Shown here piece after piece: positions 1 through 7,364 of a DNA stretch of 17,264 nucleotides (position 1 is the stretch's first letter; the number at the start of each line of letters is the position of its first letter). The notes under the pieces were generated by a model. That model saw nothing but the letters and a program-made list of their open reading frames with translations, had not been told where the DNA came from and ran no database searches. This DNA is from Planctomycetaceae bacterium UBA4732. Its GTDB lineage: Bacteria; Planctomycetota; Planctomycetia; Gemmatales; Gemmataceae. Both the position numbers and the translations under genes were made by a program. The DNA is taken from assembly GCA_002404095.1 (NCBI GenBank), contig DHJA01000019.1, forward strand, positions 5,436 to 22,699, read 5' to 3'.

Positions 1-239
1 GCCCTTTTCGCACAGGCTCTTAGGGCGATTTCTCGCTCGATTCATTCGTCCCGGTGGGCAATGCGGTGCTGCGGCTCTTTCATCAAGGTTGCTGCGACTA
101 ACCGCCTGCATTGTAAGCGGCGCGTGCATAAGGGTTAGGCCAGTCGCGCCGACGGTTCTCCCCGCGTCTCAAACCAACGCCCACCCCATCTACTTGCCCC
201 TCAATCACTTGGGATCATAGCGTGGCCATACCCGCACGT

Positions 240-255
240 TGGCGCCCAACTTGCT
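240..255 (+). promoter_or_regulatory. Putative sigma-54 (-24/-12) promoter of nirBD
   Basis: The sequence TGGCGCCCAACTTGCT matches the sigma-54 consensus TGGCACGRNNNTTGCW at 10 of 13 defined positions. The invariant GG (241-242) and GC (253-254) are 10 nt apart, as required. Transcription would start near 265, leaving a leader of about 30 nt that contains the GGAG ribosome site at 285-288. RpoN control of nitrite reductase genes is known in other bacteria. No enhancer-binding site could be identified with confidence in 1-239, where I see no gene either. Confidence 0.6.
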
Positions 256-295
256 TTAACGACGCCGTTGCGCCCCCATGCACCGGAGTCTCCTC

Positions 296-3200
296 GTGGT
301 TGCCAAGCGAAAGAAGACGGTGGTGGTCGTCGGCAACGGCATGGTCGGCCATCGCTTTTGCGAACGACTCCTGGAATATGACCTCCACCATGATTACCAG
401 ATCGTGACGTTTTGCGAAGAACCGCGGGCCGCTTATGATCGCGTCCACCTCACGCAGTATTTCGAGCATCGCCAAGCAGAAAAGCTGGCGATGGCCGCTC
501 CGGACTGGCACGACAAAAACGACATCCAACTCTTCGTCGGCGACCGCGTTGTCGAAATCGACCGCGGGAAGCGTGTGGTGCGCTCCGCCCTCGGCAAGGA
601 GGTGGCCTACGACGCCGTTGTGCTGGCGACGGGGTCGGCGCCGTTCGTGCCGCCGGTGCCGGGCATCGACAAAAAGGGCGTCTTCGTTTATCGCACCATT
701 GAAGACCTTGAAAAAATCATTGACTACGGACAATCGGTGAAGAAGGCGGCGGTCATCGGCGGCGGCCTGCTCGGCCTGGAGGCGGCCAAGGCGGCTTATG
801 ACCTCGGCCTGGAAACGCACGTCGTCGAGTTCGCCTCGCGGCTAATGCCGCGGCAAATCGACGACGTTGGCTCGCGCGTCCTTGTCGGCAAGATCAACGC
901 GCTCGGTGTGCAGGTTCACCTCAACAAAAATACCAAGGAAGTCCTCGGCAATGGCAAGGTCGAAGGCATGGCCTTCGTCGACGGCGGCGAGCTGGACGTA
1001 AAGATGATCGTCGTCTCGGCCGGCATCAAGCCGCGCGACGATTTGGCCCGCGCCTGCGGATTGGTGGTCGGCCAACGCGGCGGCGTCGTCGTGGACGACC
1101 ACTTGCGCACCTCTGACTCCGATATATACGCTATCGGCGAAGTCGCTTTATACGGCGGCATGATCTACGGCCTCGTGGCGCCCGGTTACGAGATGGCGGA
1201 GATCGCCGCGGCCAACCTGCTCGGCGAGGCGCGCACCTTCAAGGGCGCCGACATGTCCACCAAGCTCAAGCTGATGGGCGTGGACGTGGCCAGTTTCGGC
1301 AATTGCTTCGCCGATGAGAAAACCGCCAAAGCGATCAACGTCGAAGACCCCTTTAAGGGATCGTACAAGAAGCTGCTCTTCAACCTCGACGGTACGAAAC
1401 TTCTTGGCGGCATCCTCGTCGGCGACGCCTCGGAATACGGCCAGCTTTCGATGTTGGCCAAAAGTAATGAGCCGTTGGCGCTGCCGCCGAGTGAACTGCT
1501 ATTCGGCAAAAGCGGCGAGCATAAAAGCGCCGGCGCCGCCATTACCGCCATCCCCAACGATGCTCAGATATGTTCCTGTAACAACGTCAGCAAGGGGCAG
1601 ATTTGCGACGCTATCCGGGAAAAGAACCTCTGTTCGGTGGAGGAAATTAAGCTCTGCACGAAGGCCGGCGCCGGCTGCGGCGGCTGTGTGCCGCTCGTCA
1701 CTGACTTGTTCAAGGCCGCGGTCAAGGCATCCGGCAAAAAAGTCAACAACGCCCTCTGCGAGCATTTCTCCTGTACACGCCAGGAATTGTTCGAGATCGT
1801 CAAGATCAAGCGGATCAAGTCGTTCGACGAAGTGATCGGCTCGCACGGCCGAGGCCAGGGCTGCGAAATCTGTAAGCCGGCCGTCGCGTCGATCCTTGCG
1901 AGCTTGTGGAACGACCTTGTCGTCGAACAGTCCACCATTCAGGACACCAACGACCGCTTTTTGGCGAATCTCCAGCGCGGCGGCTCGTATTCCGTGGTGC
2001 CGCGCGTGGCGGGCGGCGAGATCACGCCGGAGAAGCTCGTCGTTCTCGGTCAGGTGGCCCGGAAATACGGCCTTTACTCGAAGATCACCGGCGGTCAGCG
2101 CATCGACCTGTTCGGCGCGGCCGCCCACCAATTGCCCGACATTTGGGAGGAATTAGTCAACGCCGGCTTCGAGAGCGGCCACGCCTATGGCAAGGCGCTG
2201 CGAACCGTGAAGAGTTGCGTCGGCACGACTTGGTGCCGGTACGGCGTCCAGGACGCGGTGAGCTTCGCAATTCGCGTTGAGAACCGATACAAGGGCGTGC
2301 GCTCGCCGCACAAGCTCAAGGGGGCGGTGTCGGGCTGCGTCCGTGAATGCGCGGAGGCCCAGAGCAAAGACTTCGGCATTATCGCCACGGAAAAGGGTTG
2401 GAACCTGTACGTCTGCGGCAACGGCGGCGCCAAGCCGCGCCACGGCGACCTGCTCGCGGCCGACCTCGACGACGAGACCTGCATCAAGTACATCGACCGC
2501 TTCCTAATGTACTACATCCAGACGGCCGACCGTCTGACGCGCACCGCCGTTTGGCTGGACAAAATGGATGGCGGCATCCAAGCGCTCCGCGAAGTCATTA
2601 TTCACGACAGCCTCGGCGTCTGCGACGAGCTTGAAAAGCAGATGCAATACCTTGTGGATACGTATAAGTGTGAATGGAAAGAAGTCGTCAACGATCCCGA
2701 AAGGCGTAAATTCTTCAAGCAGTTTGTCAACACGGACGAAACCGAGCCGACCATCGAGTTCGTCAAGCAGCGCGAACAGCAACGCCCAGCGGATTGGACC
2801 ACGCATTTCATTCCGGTTAGTGAGCTAACGGTGCGCGGCGACATGGCGGCGCCGGAGCCGGTCGAGCCGGACTTGCGTTGGGTGCCGGTCGGCAAGGTGT
2901 GGAACTTCCCGCACGACGGCGGCGCCACGATCAAGTACGGCCGAACGCAGATCGCGGTGTTCAACTTCGCCAGCCGCGGCGAATGGTATGCGACGCAGAA
3001 TATGTGTCCGCACCGCCGCGAGTTTGTCTTGTCGCGCGGCATGATCGGCGACGTGAACGGCAAGCCGAAGGTGGCTTGCCCGGTCCACAAAAAGAACTTT
3101 TCGCTGGAATCCGGCAAGTGCATGAGCGGCGAGGACTACTCGCTCCAGGTGTTTCCCGTGAAAGTGGAGGGCGATGACGTATACCTTCAGCTGCCGCCCG

Positions 3201-3343
3201 TGGAGGAGTTGGACGCGCTATTGGCGACGGAAAAGACCTGCAATGGTGCTTGTCCTCCCGCGGAGAGTCCGAAGGGCCGAGTGAAGAAAATACGCAAGGC
3301 AAAGACGCCGAGCTTGCTGGCAGCCGATCCCTATGCTAACTGA
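296..3343 (+). CDS. nirB: Fused NirB-NirD siroheme nitrite reductase, NAD(P)H-dependent
   Basis: This cytoplasmic enzyme should reduce nitrite to ammonium with six electrons from NAD(P)H. It aligns end to end with E. coli NirB from memory, then continues into a NirD-like Rieske domain, giving about 1015 aa. Numbered from GTG 296: FAD motif VVGNGMVG (G13-G18); NAD motif GGGLLGLE (about 155-162); BFD-type [2Fe-2S] cysteines C426, C428, C461 and C464; siroheme/[4Fe-4S] motifs C641-x5-C647 and C681-x3-C685; Rieske ligands C904-x-H906 and C928-x2-H931. E. coli NirD lacks these Rieske ligands, so this domain probably carries a real cluster. A basic tail of about 40 residues containing CNGAC follows. 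GTG 296 is preferred over the in-frame ATG 278 because GGAG (285-288) lies 7 nt upstream of it, and 278 has no ribosome site and almost no leader after the predicted start site. The role could be assimilatory or ammonifying; the neighbouring hemD and transporter suggest assimilation. Confidence 0.95.
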   Translation: MVAKRKKTVVVVGNGMVGHRFCERLLEYDLHHDYQIVTFCEEPRAAYDRVHLTQYFEHRQAEKLAMAAPDWHDKNDIQLFVGDRVVEIDRGKRVVRSALGKEVAYDAVVLATGSAPFVPPVPGIDKKGVFVYRTIEDLEKIIDYGQSVKKAAVIGGGLLGLEAAKAAYDLGLETHVVEFASRLMPRQIDDVGSRVLVGKINALGVQVHLNKNTKEVLGNGKVEGMAFVDGGELDVKMIVVSAGIKPRDDLARACGLVVGQRGGVVVDDHLRTSDSDIYAIGEVALYGGMIYGLVAPGYEMAEIAAANLLGEARTFKGADMSTKLKLMGVDVASFGNCFADEKTAKAINVEDPFKGSYKKLLFNLDGTKLLGGILVGDASEYGQLSMLAKSNEPLALPPSELLFGKSGEHKSAGAAITAIPNDAQICSCNNVSKGQICDAIREKNLCSVEEIKLCTKAGAGCGGCVPLVTDLFKAAVKASGKKVNNALCEHFSCTRQELFEIVKIKRIKSFDEVIGSHGRGQGCEICKPAVASILASLWNDLVVEQSTIQDTNDRFLANLQRGGSYSVVPRVAGGEITPEKLVVLGQVARKYGLYSKITGGQRIDLFGAAAHQLPDIWEELVNAGFESGHAYGKALRTVKSCVGTTWCRYGVQDAVSFAIRVENRYKGVRSPHKLKGAVSGCVRECAEAQSKDFGIIATEKGWNLYVCGNGGAKPRHGDLLAADLDDETCIKYIDRFLMYYIQTADRLTRTAVWLDKMDGGIQALREVIIHDSLGVCDELEKQMQYLVDTYKCEWKEVVNDPERRKFFKQFVNTDETEPTIEFVKQREQQRPADWTTHFIPVSELTVRGDMAAPEPVEPDLRWVPVGKVWNFPHDGGATIKYGRTQIAVFNFASRGEWYATQNMCPHRREFVLSRGMIGDVNGKPKVACPVHKKNFSLESGKCMSGEDYSLQVFPVKVEGDDVYLQLPPVEELDALLATEKTCNGACPPAESPKGRVKKIRKAKTPSLLAADPYAN

Positions 3344-3370
3344 GTCCAATAGGAAGAAAACCCAGGCGAG

Positions 3371-3617
3371 CGGCGGGCTTTATGCCCGCCGTCCGGCCCG
3401 CCCGCCGGGATAAACCTAGTAGTATCTACACAAGTAGAGGGTGCCATGCTTTCGCGGCCTCTTTCCGCACCTTCCCGCCGTCTAAGCCGCCGCGAAAGCA
3501 TGAGTCCCACGTGGGCACTCATGCTTTCGCGAGGTTGGGACTGGACGAGGTTTCGGGACCGGCCCGCGAAAGCATGGCACCCAACCTGTGTAGATGCTAA
3601 TGGGATAAACCCGGCGG
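3371..3617. repeat. Large nested palindromic element between nirBD and hemD
   Basis: This fills most of the 317-nt gap at 3344-3660, which has no gene. It contains a hairpin with 8-bp stem CGGCGGGC/GCCCGCCG (3371-3378/3384-3391), an outer pair TAGTATCTACACA (3420-3432) with TGTGTAGATGCTA (3587-3599, one mismatch), a perfect 19-bp pair (3439-3457/3564-3582), and a perfect 15-bp pair (3491-3505/3517-3531) around the palindrome CCCACGTGGG (3506-3515). The core CATGCTTTCGCG occurs four times, twice on each strand. GGGATAAACC is repeated near both ends (3407-3416 and 3602-3611). It could fold in RNA and end or protect the nirBD transcript, but there is no T-run of a classic terminator. Confidence 0.85.
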
Positions 3618-3642
3618 CTCGCCTGTTACTATTACTGTACTC

Positions 3643-3653
3643 AGGAGAGGGAG
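3643..3653 (+). promoter_or_regulatory. Strong ribosome binding site for a TTG start
   Basis: AGGAGAGGGAG lies 7 nt before TTG 3661. It decides the start of hemD, since no ATG or GTG with a comparable site is in frame near the N-terminus. Confidence 0.7.
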
Positions 3654-3660
3654 CGGAACC

Positions 3661-4473
3661 TTGGCGCGACCCTTGGAGGGATGCCGCGTGGCCCTGGCCG
3701 AGAGCCGGCAGCTGGAAGAGTTGGCCCAAATGCTGGAGAAAGAAGGGGCCTTCCCTCTACGTTGCCCGCTCGTCGGCGTGCTTGACGCCCCGGATGCGGC
3801 CCCTGTCCTGGAATGGCTGCATGAGCTGATCGCCGGCCGGTTCGGTTATCTCATCCTCATGACCGGCGAAGCGCTGCGACGGTTGGTGGGATTCGCCGAG
3901 CGAGCCGGCCTGCGCGATGCGGTCGTCGCCGCTCTGGGCAAAACCCGCATCATAACGCGCGGCCCCAAGCCGGGGATGGCACTGCGAGAATTGGGGCTGG
4001 TCCCCACCAAGGTAGCCGAGGCGCCGACCACCGCGGGCATAATCGCTACGCTTCGTAAAGAATCTCTTCACGGTCTGACCGTCGGGCTTACCCTTTACGG
4101 CGAACCTAACCCCCCTTTGGTGGACTTTGTTGAGAGCGTCGGTGCGACCGCACGGCCCGTCCTACCCTATGTCTACGCTCCGGCGGCCGACGCCCATCTG
4201 GTCGTGGACCTAATCGGCAAAATGGCCGTCGGCGAGGTGGACGCGATTGTGTTTACCAGTTCGGCGCAATTGGATCGGCTCTTCGAGGTGGCGAAGGAGC
4301 ATAACCTTGAGAGCGAACTGCGGCAGGGACTGGACAAAGTGCGGGTGGCGGCCGTCGGTCCCGTCATGGCCGAGAGCTTGCATGAGAAAAACGTCCGCGT
4401 CGATGTTTGTCCGGAGCAAGGCTTTGTTATGAAGAATCTGGTAACTCAACTCGGGCGAACGATGAACAAATAA
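3661..4473 (+). CDS. hemD: Uroporphyrinogen-III synthase (HemD family)
   Basis: The 270-aa product should cyclise hydroxymethylbilane to uroporphyrinogen III, the precursor of siroheme, the cofactor of the NirBD encoded just upstream. Family landmarks are weak, as is normal for HemD. They include VDAIVFTSSAQLDRLFEV around residues 194-211, where the family has its conserved (V)FTS motif, and VRVAAVGPVMAESLHEKNV near the C-terminus, matching the typical AIGPxTAxAL segment. Length is close to the usual 240-270 aa. There is no signal peptide, so it should be cytoplasmic. It starts with TTG behind a strong ribosome site. No fused DNA-binding or methyltransferase domain is present, so siroheme synthesis still needs SUMT and chelatase activities encoded elsewhere. 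It may be a pathway-dedicated copy serving the nitrite reductase; this is inferred from position only. Confidence 0.85.
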   Translation: MARPLEGCRVALAESRQLEELAQMLEKEGAFPLRCPLVGVLDAPDAAPVLEWLHELIAGRFGYLILMTGEALRRLVGFAERAGLRDAVVAALGKTRIITRGPKPGMALRELGLVPTKVAEAPTTAGIIATLRKESLHGLTVGLTLYGEPNPPLVDFVESVGATARPVLPYVYAPAADAHLVVDLIGKMAVGEVDAIVFTSSAQLDRLFEVAKEHNLESELRQGLDKVRVAAVGPVMAESLHEKNVRVDVCPEQGFVMKNLVTQLGRTMNK

Positions 4474-4484
4474 CCCTTCTGGCA

Positions 4485-4605
4485 CCCACGCTCTGCGTGG
4501 GCGCCGACGCCCCGACGCTCTGCGTCGCGTCCGGCTCGGTTCAGCGACGTGGAGGTTCGGGACGCAGAGCGTCCGGGCTGGGTTCCCACGCAGAGCGTGG
4601 GAACC
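4485..4605. repeat. Four-hairpin palindromic repeat cluster
   Basis: There are four self-complementary hairpins in two nested inverted pairs: CCCACGC-TCT-GCGTGGG (4485-4501), CGACGC-TCT-GCGTCG (4513-4527), GGACGC-AGA-GCGTCC (4560-4574), and a perfect 11-bp stem with AGA loop at 4581-4605. Left copies carry a TCT loop and right copies AGA, so left and right also pair with each other. Similar words give spurious TLCVGT/HAERG peptides in translated planctomycete genomes, as far as I recall. The last stem sits 108 nt after the hemD stop and may protect or end that transcript. Confidence 0.85.
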
Positions 4606-4762
4606 AGGAGGACAAGGAGGATTCCGTGCGGTTCCTGCCTAATTCCTGGGCAGCGCGTCCTTTCACCTTGGAAGCGCCTGTTTATTCTTTCTTTCTCTAA
4701 GTGCTTCCTATCCAAGACGTTGACCACGGATGCAATCGCTTGGAACGCGTCCGCTCACTTCC

Positions 4763-4778
4763 CGGCACGTTGGTTGCA
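4763..4778 (+). promoter_or_regulatory. Putative sigma-54 (-24/-12) promoter of the nitrate transporter operon
   Basis: CGGCACGTTGGTTGCA matches the sigma-54 consensus TGGCACGRNNNTTGCW at 11 of 13 defined positions. GG (4764-4765) and GC (4776-4777) are correctly spaced. The start site would be near 4789, giving a leader of about 48 nt before ATG 4838. It is the best promoter match in the window and probably drives the transporter and the nitrate reductase genes behind it. Confidence 0.7.
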
Positions 4779-4837
4779 ATGAAGAAAATTGGCGCTAATG
4801 TCGAGACAACCTCCACTCCTGGGAGCCTGGAACTGTA

Positions 4838-6124
4838 ATGCACTTACGCGACTTCCGGAAGGCCGGCCACACGCCCACGCTGTTCTGCGCCTTCCTCTAT
4901 TTTGACGTGAGTTTTATGATCTGGGTGCTGATCGGCGCCCTGGCCGTGAGCATCTCGGGCAGTTTCTGGCCGAAACCCGATGGCGTGGCCAACGATGAGT
5001 ATTTGCGCCAAATCGCACCCCTTAAGACGTTGATGGTGGCCGTGCCTTTGCTGGGCGGCTCGATCCTTCGTCTAGTGCTTGGTCTGCTGACCGACCGCAT
5101 CGGCGCCCGGCGAACGGGGCTGATTGGCATGACGCTAACAGCCGTGCCGCTACTGCTCGGCTGGCTGTGGGCCGACACGTTGCCGCAGATGTTGCTGGTC
5201 GGTTTGATGCTCGGCGTGGCGGGGGCGAGCTTCGCCGCCGCGCTGCCGCTGGCCAGTCGCTGGTATCCTCCGCAGTATCAGGGTCTGGCAATGGGAATCG
5301 CCGGCGCCGGCAACAGCGGCACCGCCCTGGCCACCTTCTTCGGCCCCATGCTCGCCGTTTCGCTCGGCTGGCATGCAGTCTTCGCCCTTGCCCTTTTGCC
5401 GCTGGCGGCCACCTTTGTTGTCTACTTCTTCCTTGCCAAGGACAGTCCCAACCAGCCTGCGCCAAAACCCCTCCTTGATTACGCCAAAGTGCTGGGTCAG
5501 GCGGACGCCTGGTGGTTCTGCCTGTTCTACTCGGTCACGTTCGGCGGTTTCGTCGGCTTGGCCAGTTTCCTTAATACCTTCTTCAAGGATCAGTATTTCC
5601 CGAATAACGCAGTAATGGGAGGCGTCTACGCCGGTTATTTCACGACTCTGTGCGTGTTCTCGGGATCGCTCCTTCGCCCCATTGGCGGCTACCTCGCTGA
5701 CCGCTTCGGCGGCGTCCGCATGTTACTAGGCTTGTATTTCTGCACAGCGGCCGCTCTGCTAGGGTTGGCGTTCCTGCCATCCGTGGCGATGGCGCTCGCG
5801 CTGCTATTCGTGGTCATGGGGCTTTTGGGCATGGGCAACGGTTCGGTATTTCAACTGGTGCCGCAGCGCTTCCGCAAAGAGATCGGCGTGATGACGGGCG
5901 TGGTCGGCGCGGCCGGCGGCATCGGCGGCTTCTTCCTGCCCAACCTGTTCGGCGGCATGAAATGGCTTACAGGGAGTTATGGGACCGGCTTTGCCGTATT
6001 TGCTGGCGTCAGCCTTCTTTGCGTGGGTTTGCTGTGGCGGCTTCGGGCGGGATGGGAGAGTACTTTCCTTGCTCCGACAATGCCGGCTGCGGAGCCTGTC
6101 GAAATGGCCGTCGCGTCGAATTAG
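4838..6124 (+). CDS. narK: NarK/NasA-type MFS nitrate/nitrite transporter
   Basis: This 428-aa integral membrane protein has the 12 hydrophobic segments of the major facilitator superfamily and should import nitrate and possibly exchange nitrite. Both nitrate-signature stretches are visible: [18 protein letters not shown] (residues 153-170) and [13 protein letters not shown] (354-366). The two substrate-binding arginines of the family, R89 and R305 in E. coli NarK, correspond to R78 ([10 protein letters not shown]) and R280 (GSLLRPIGG). The cytoplasmic motif TDRIGARR (85-92) follows helix 2. The ribosome site GGGAG (4821-4825) is 12 nt from ATG, rather far. It lies downstream of hemD and 109 nt upstream of the cytochrome b gene, and begins a transcription unit under the sigma-54-like promoter. 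Transport direction and H+ or antiport mode cannot be told from sequence. Confidence 0.93.
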   Translation: MHLRDFRKAGHTPTLFCAFLYFDVSFMIWVLIGALAVSISGSFWPKPDGVANDEYLRQIAPLKTLMVAVPLLGGSILRLVLGLLTDRIGARRTGLIGMTLTAVPLLLGWLWADTLPQMLLVGLMLGVAGASFAAALPLASRWYPPQYQGLAMGIAGAGNSGTALATFFGPMLAVSLGWHAVFALALLPLAATFVVYFFLAKDSPNQPAPKPLLDYAKVLGQADAWWFCLFYSVTFGGFVGLASFLNTFFKDQYFPNNAVMGGVYAGYFTTLCVFSGSLLRPIGGYLADRFGGVRMLLGLYFCTAAALLGLAFLPSVAMALALLFVVMGLLGMGNGSVFQLVPQRFRKEIGVMTGVVGAAGGIGGFFLPNLFGGMKWLTGSYGTGFAVFAGVSLLCVGLLWRLRAGWESTFLAPTMPAAEPVEMAVASN

Positions 6125-6136
6125 TGTCGGCTTCCT

Positions 6137-6234
6137 TGAGGCGTCCTATAGGACTTATAGGTCCTATAGGACTTATAGATCCTATGCGACGCCTCACCCT
6201 GGCGGGGAGAAGTGGAATGAGAGGCGACGCCTCA
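6137..6234 (+). repeat. Tandem 18-nt repeat within an inverted repeat that reaches a start codon
   Basis: Two 18-nt units, TCCTATAGGACTTATAGG (6144-6161) and the same with final A (6162-6179), are followed by a partial unit (6180-6185). They are flanked by TGAGGCGTC (6137-6145) and its complement GACGCCTCA (6188-6196). A second copy of GACGCCTCA (6226-6234) ends in the A of the next gene's ATG. A local hairpin GAGGC (6221-6225)/GCCTC (6229-6233) also covers the putative ribosome site. In mRNA the left arm could pair with either right copy. Confidence 0.8.
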
Positions 6235-7364
6235 TGACGCCAGAACGAAAACTCGCGACTTGTTGGGGTCTAGCGGCGGCTTTCGTGCTGGCCGGGCTGC
6301 TCTTACTCGGCTCACATAACCTGGCGACATTTGATCCCGCGTTGGTCTGCTATACTTTCGCGATCCTGTTCGCGGCGTTCGGCGTGACCTACCGCTTCGT
6401 CATGTGGGTCCAGCGGCCGCCGACCGCGATGTACTGGAAACGGGGCTGGCAGCTCTTCTTTCGCCCTAGAGATCTGCCGCGAAATGTCTGGTTGGTGCTG
6501 CGCCGCTTCACAACCGATTTTGCCTTCAACCGATTTATCTTTCGTCGCGGCCGCCTACGCGGGGCGGCCCACTGGCTCATCATGTGGGGCTGTATTGTCG
6601 CCTTGGCCGTGACCATTCCTCTGGTGTTCGGCTGGGTGGAGTTCCGCACCGAACCGGAGAATTTGAATTGGTATCGCCCTTACGTATTCGGAATGCCGCA
6701 ACCCGCTTTTCCGCTCGATTCCTTGCAAGGTTTCGTGACCTTCCATATTCTGGTCTGGCCTTCCCTCCTCATCGTGGCCGGGGTGTTCCTGGCGATCCGC
6801 CGACGGTTGCGAGACTATGGGGCGGCCGCCTTGCAGCGGTTCGGCGAGGACTTTCTGCCGCTTATCCTGCTTTTCGCCATCAGCGCCACGGGGTTAATGC
6901 TGACCGCCAGCTACACCTGGATGAAAGGCTACGCCTACGAATTCCTGGCGGTGCTGCACGCCATTACCGTGATATTCACGCTGTTATGGCTGCCGTTCGG
7001 CAAGCTGTTTCACATTTTCCAGAGGCCCGCTCATCTCGCGGTCGCTGTTTATAAGGACGTGGGCCGACGCGAGGAGCAAGCCGAGTGCCGGCGCTGTGGC
7101 AAGCCGTTCGCCTCGTTGATGCACGTACAAGACCTCATTACCGTCGAGAAACAATTGGGCTATCAGTATGAGATGAAGCAGTCGCCGACGGAACATTACC
7201 AGTGGATTTGCCCGCCGTGTCGCCGTGCTCTCTTCGGGTTGGCCCAGGGGAAATTATGGGCCGCCGCTGAGAAATCGGATCAGGATCCTATCAAGGTTGC
7301 GATTGTCGCCAACACGAACGGTCGGGGAAAGCTCGAATATCATGGCAGCATTACCAGCTACTGA
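6234..7364 (+). CDS. NarI-like membrane cytochrome b with C-terminal CxxC pairs
   Basis: This 376-aa protein has about six membrane segments (roughly residues 10-30, 37-57, 112-135, 168-190, 208-230, 236-260). It resembles the NarI/DsrM family, which oxidises quinol and passes electrons to a reductase. H242 and H260 lie 18 residues apart in [20 protein letters not shown], the spacing of heme ligands H187 and H205 of E. coli NarI. H113 (AHWLIMWG) and H171 (TFHILVW) are candidates for the other ligands, so one or two b hemes are likely. The soluble C-terminus has C285-x2-C288 and C326-x2-C329, which may bind zinc or a cluster. ATG 6234 follows GAGG (6221-6224); longer in-frame readings overlap the transporter gene and are not believed. 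It overlaps the next gene by 23 nt. The exact family is not certain. Confidence 0.8.
   Translation: MTPERKLATCWGLAAAFVLAGLLLLGSHNLATFDPALVCYTFAILFAAFGVTYRFVMWVQRPPTAMYWKRGWQLFFRPRDLPRNVWLVLRRFTTDFAFNRFIFRRGRLRGAAHWLIMWGCIVALAVTIPLVFGWVEFRTEPENLNWYRPYVFGMPQPAFPLDSLQGFVTFHILVWPSLLIVAGVFLAIRRRLRDYGAAALQRFGEDFLPLILLFAISATGLMLTASYTWMKGYAYEFLAVLHAITVIFTLLWLPFGKLFHIFQRPAHLAVAVYKDVGRREEQAECRRCGKPFASLMHVQDLITVEKQLGYQYEMKQSPTEHYQWICPPCRRALFGLAQGKLWAAAEKSDQDPIKVAIVANTNGRGKLEYHGSITSY

Larger units (their letters stand above)
4474..4837. other. 364-nt gene-free space with repeat element and sigma-54-like promoter
   Basis: No credible coding frame is present. The left part is the hairpin cluster at 4485-4605. 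The middle holds a weak inverted repeat CTGCC (4635-4639)/GGCAG (4649-4653), about 125 nt upstream of the promoter GG dinucleotide, where an enhancer site could lie. The right part holds the -24/-12 element at 4763-4778 and the leader of the transporter gene. Confidence 0.7.

Noticed and set aside
107..128. NtrC site TGCA...TGCA upstream of the sigma-54-like promoter
   Set aside because: The half-sites are too far apart (14 nt between the TGCA words) and lack the flanking C and G of the NtrC consensus.
1499..2131. 210-aa open frame on the minus strand inside nirBD
   Set aside because: It lies opposite strongly conserved NirB sequence and has no family features; GC-rich DNA makes such long antisense frames common.
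4407..4700. 97-aa open frame across the hairpin cluster
   Set aside because: It encodes repeat-derived peptides (LCVGADAPTLCV, HAERGNQED), with no ribosome site, and overlaps the end of hemD.
6144..6188. Short CRISPR-like array
   Set aside because: The units are tandem with no spacers, only 18 nt long, and no cas gene is present.
5979..6233. Longer N-terminus for the cytochrome b gene
   Set aside because: It would overlap the transporter by 146 nt and translate the tandem repeat as [15 protein letters not shown] 6234 starts directly before the first membrane helix.
7225..7341. Longer N-terminus for the nitrate reductase catalytic subunit
   Set aside because: The added 39 residues only shadow the end of the cytochrome gene, and family members begin close to the [4Fe-4S] motif.
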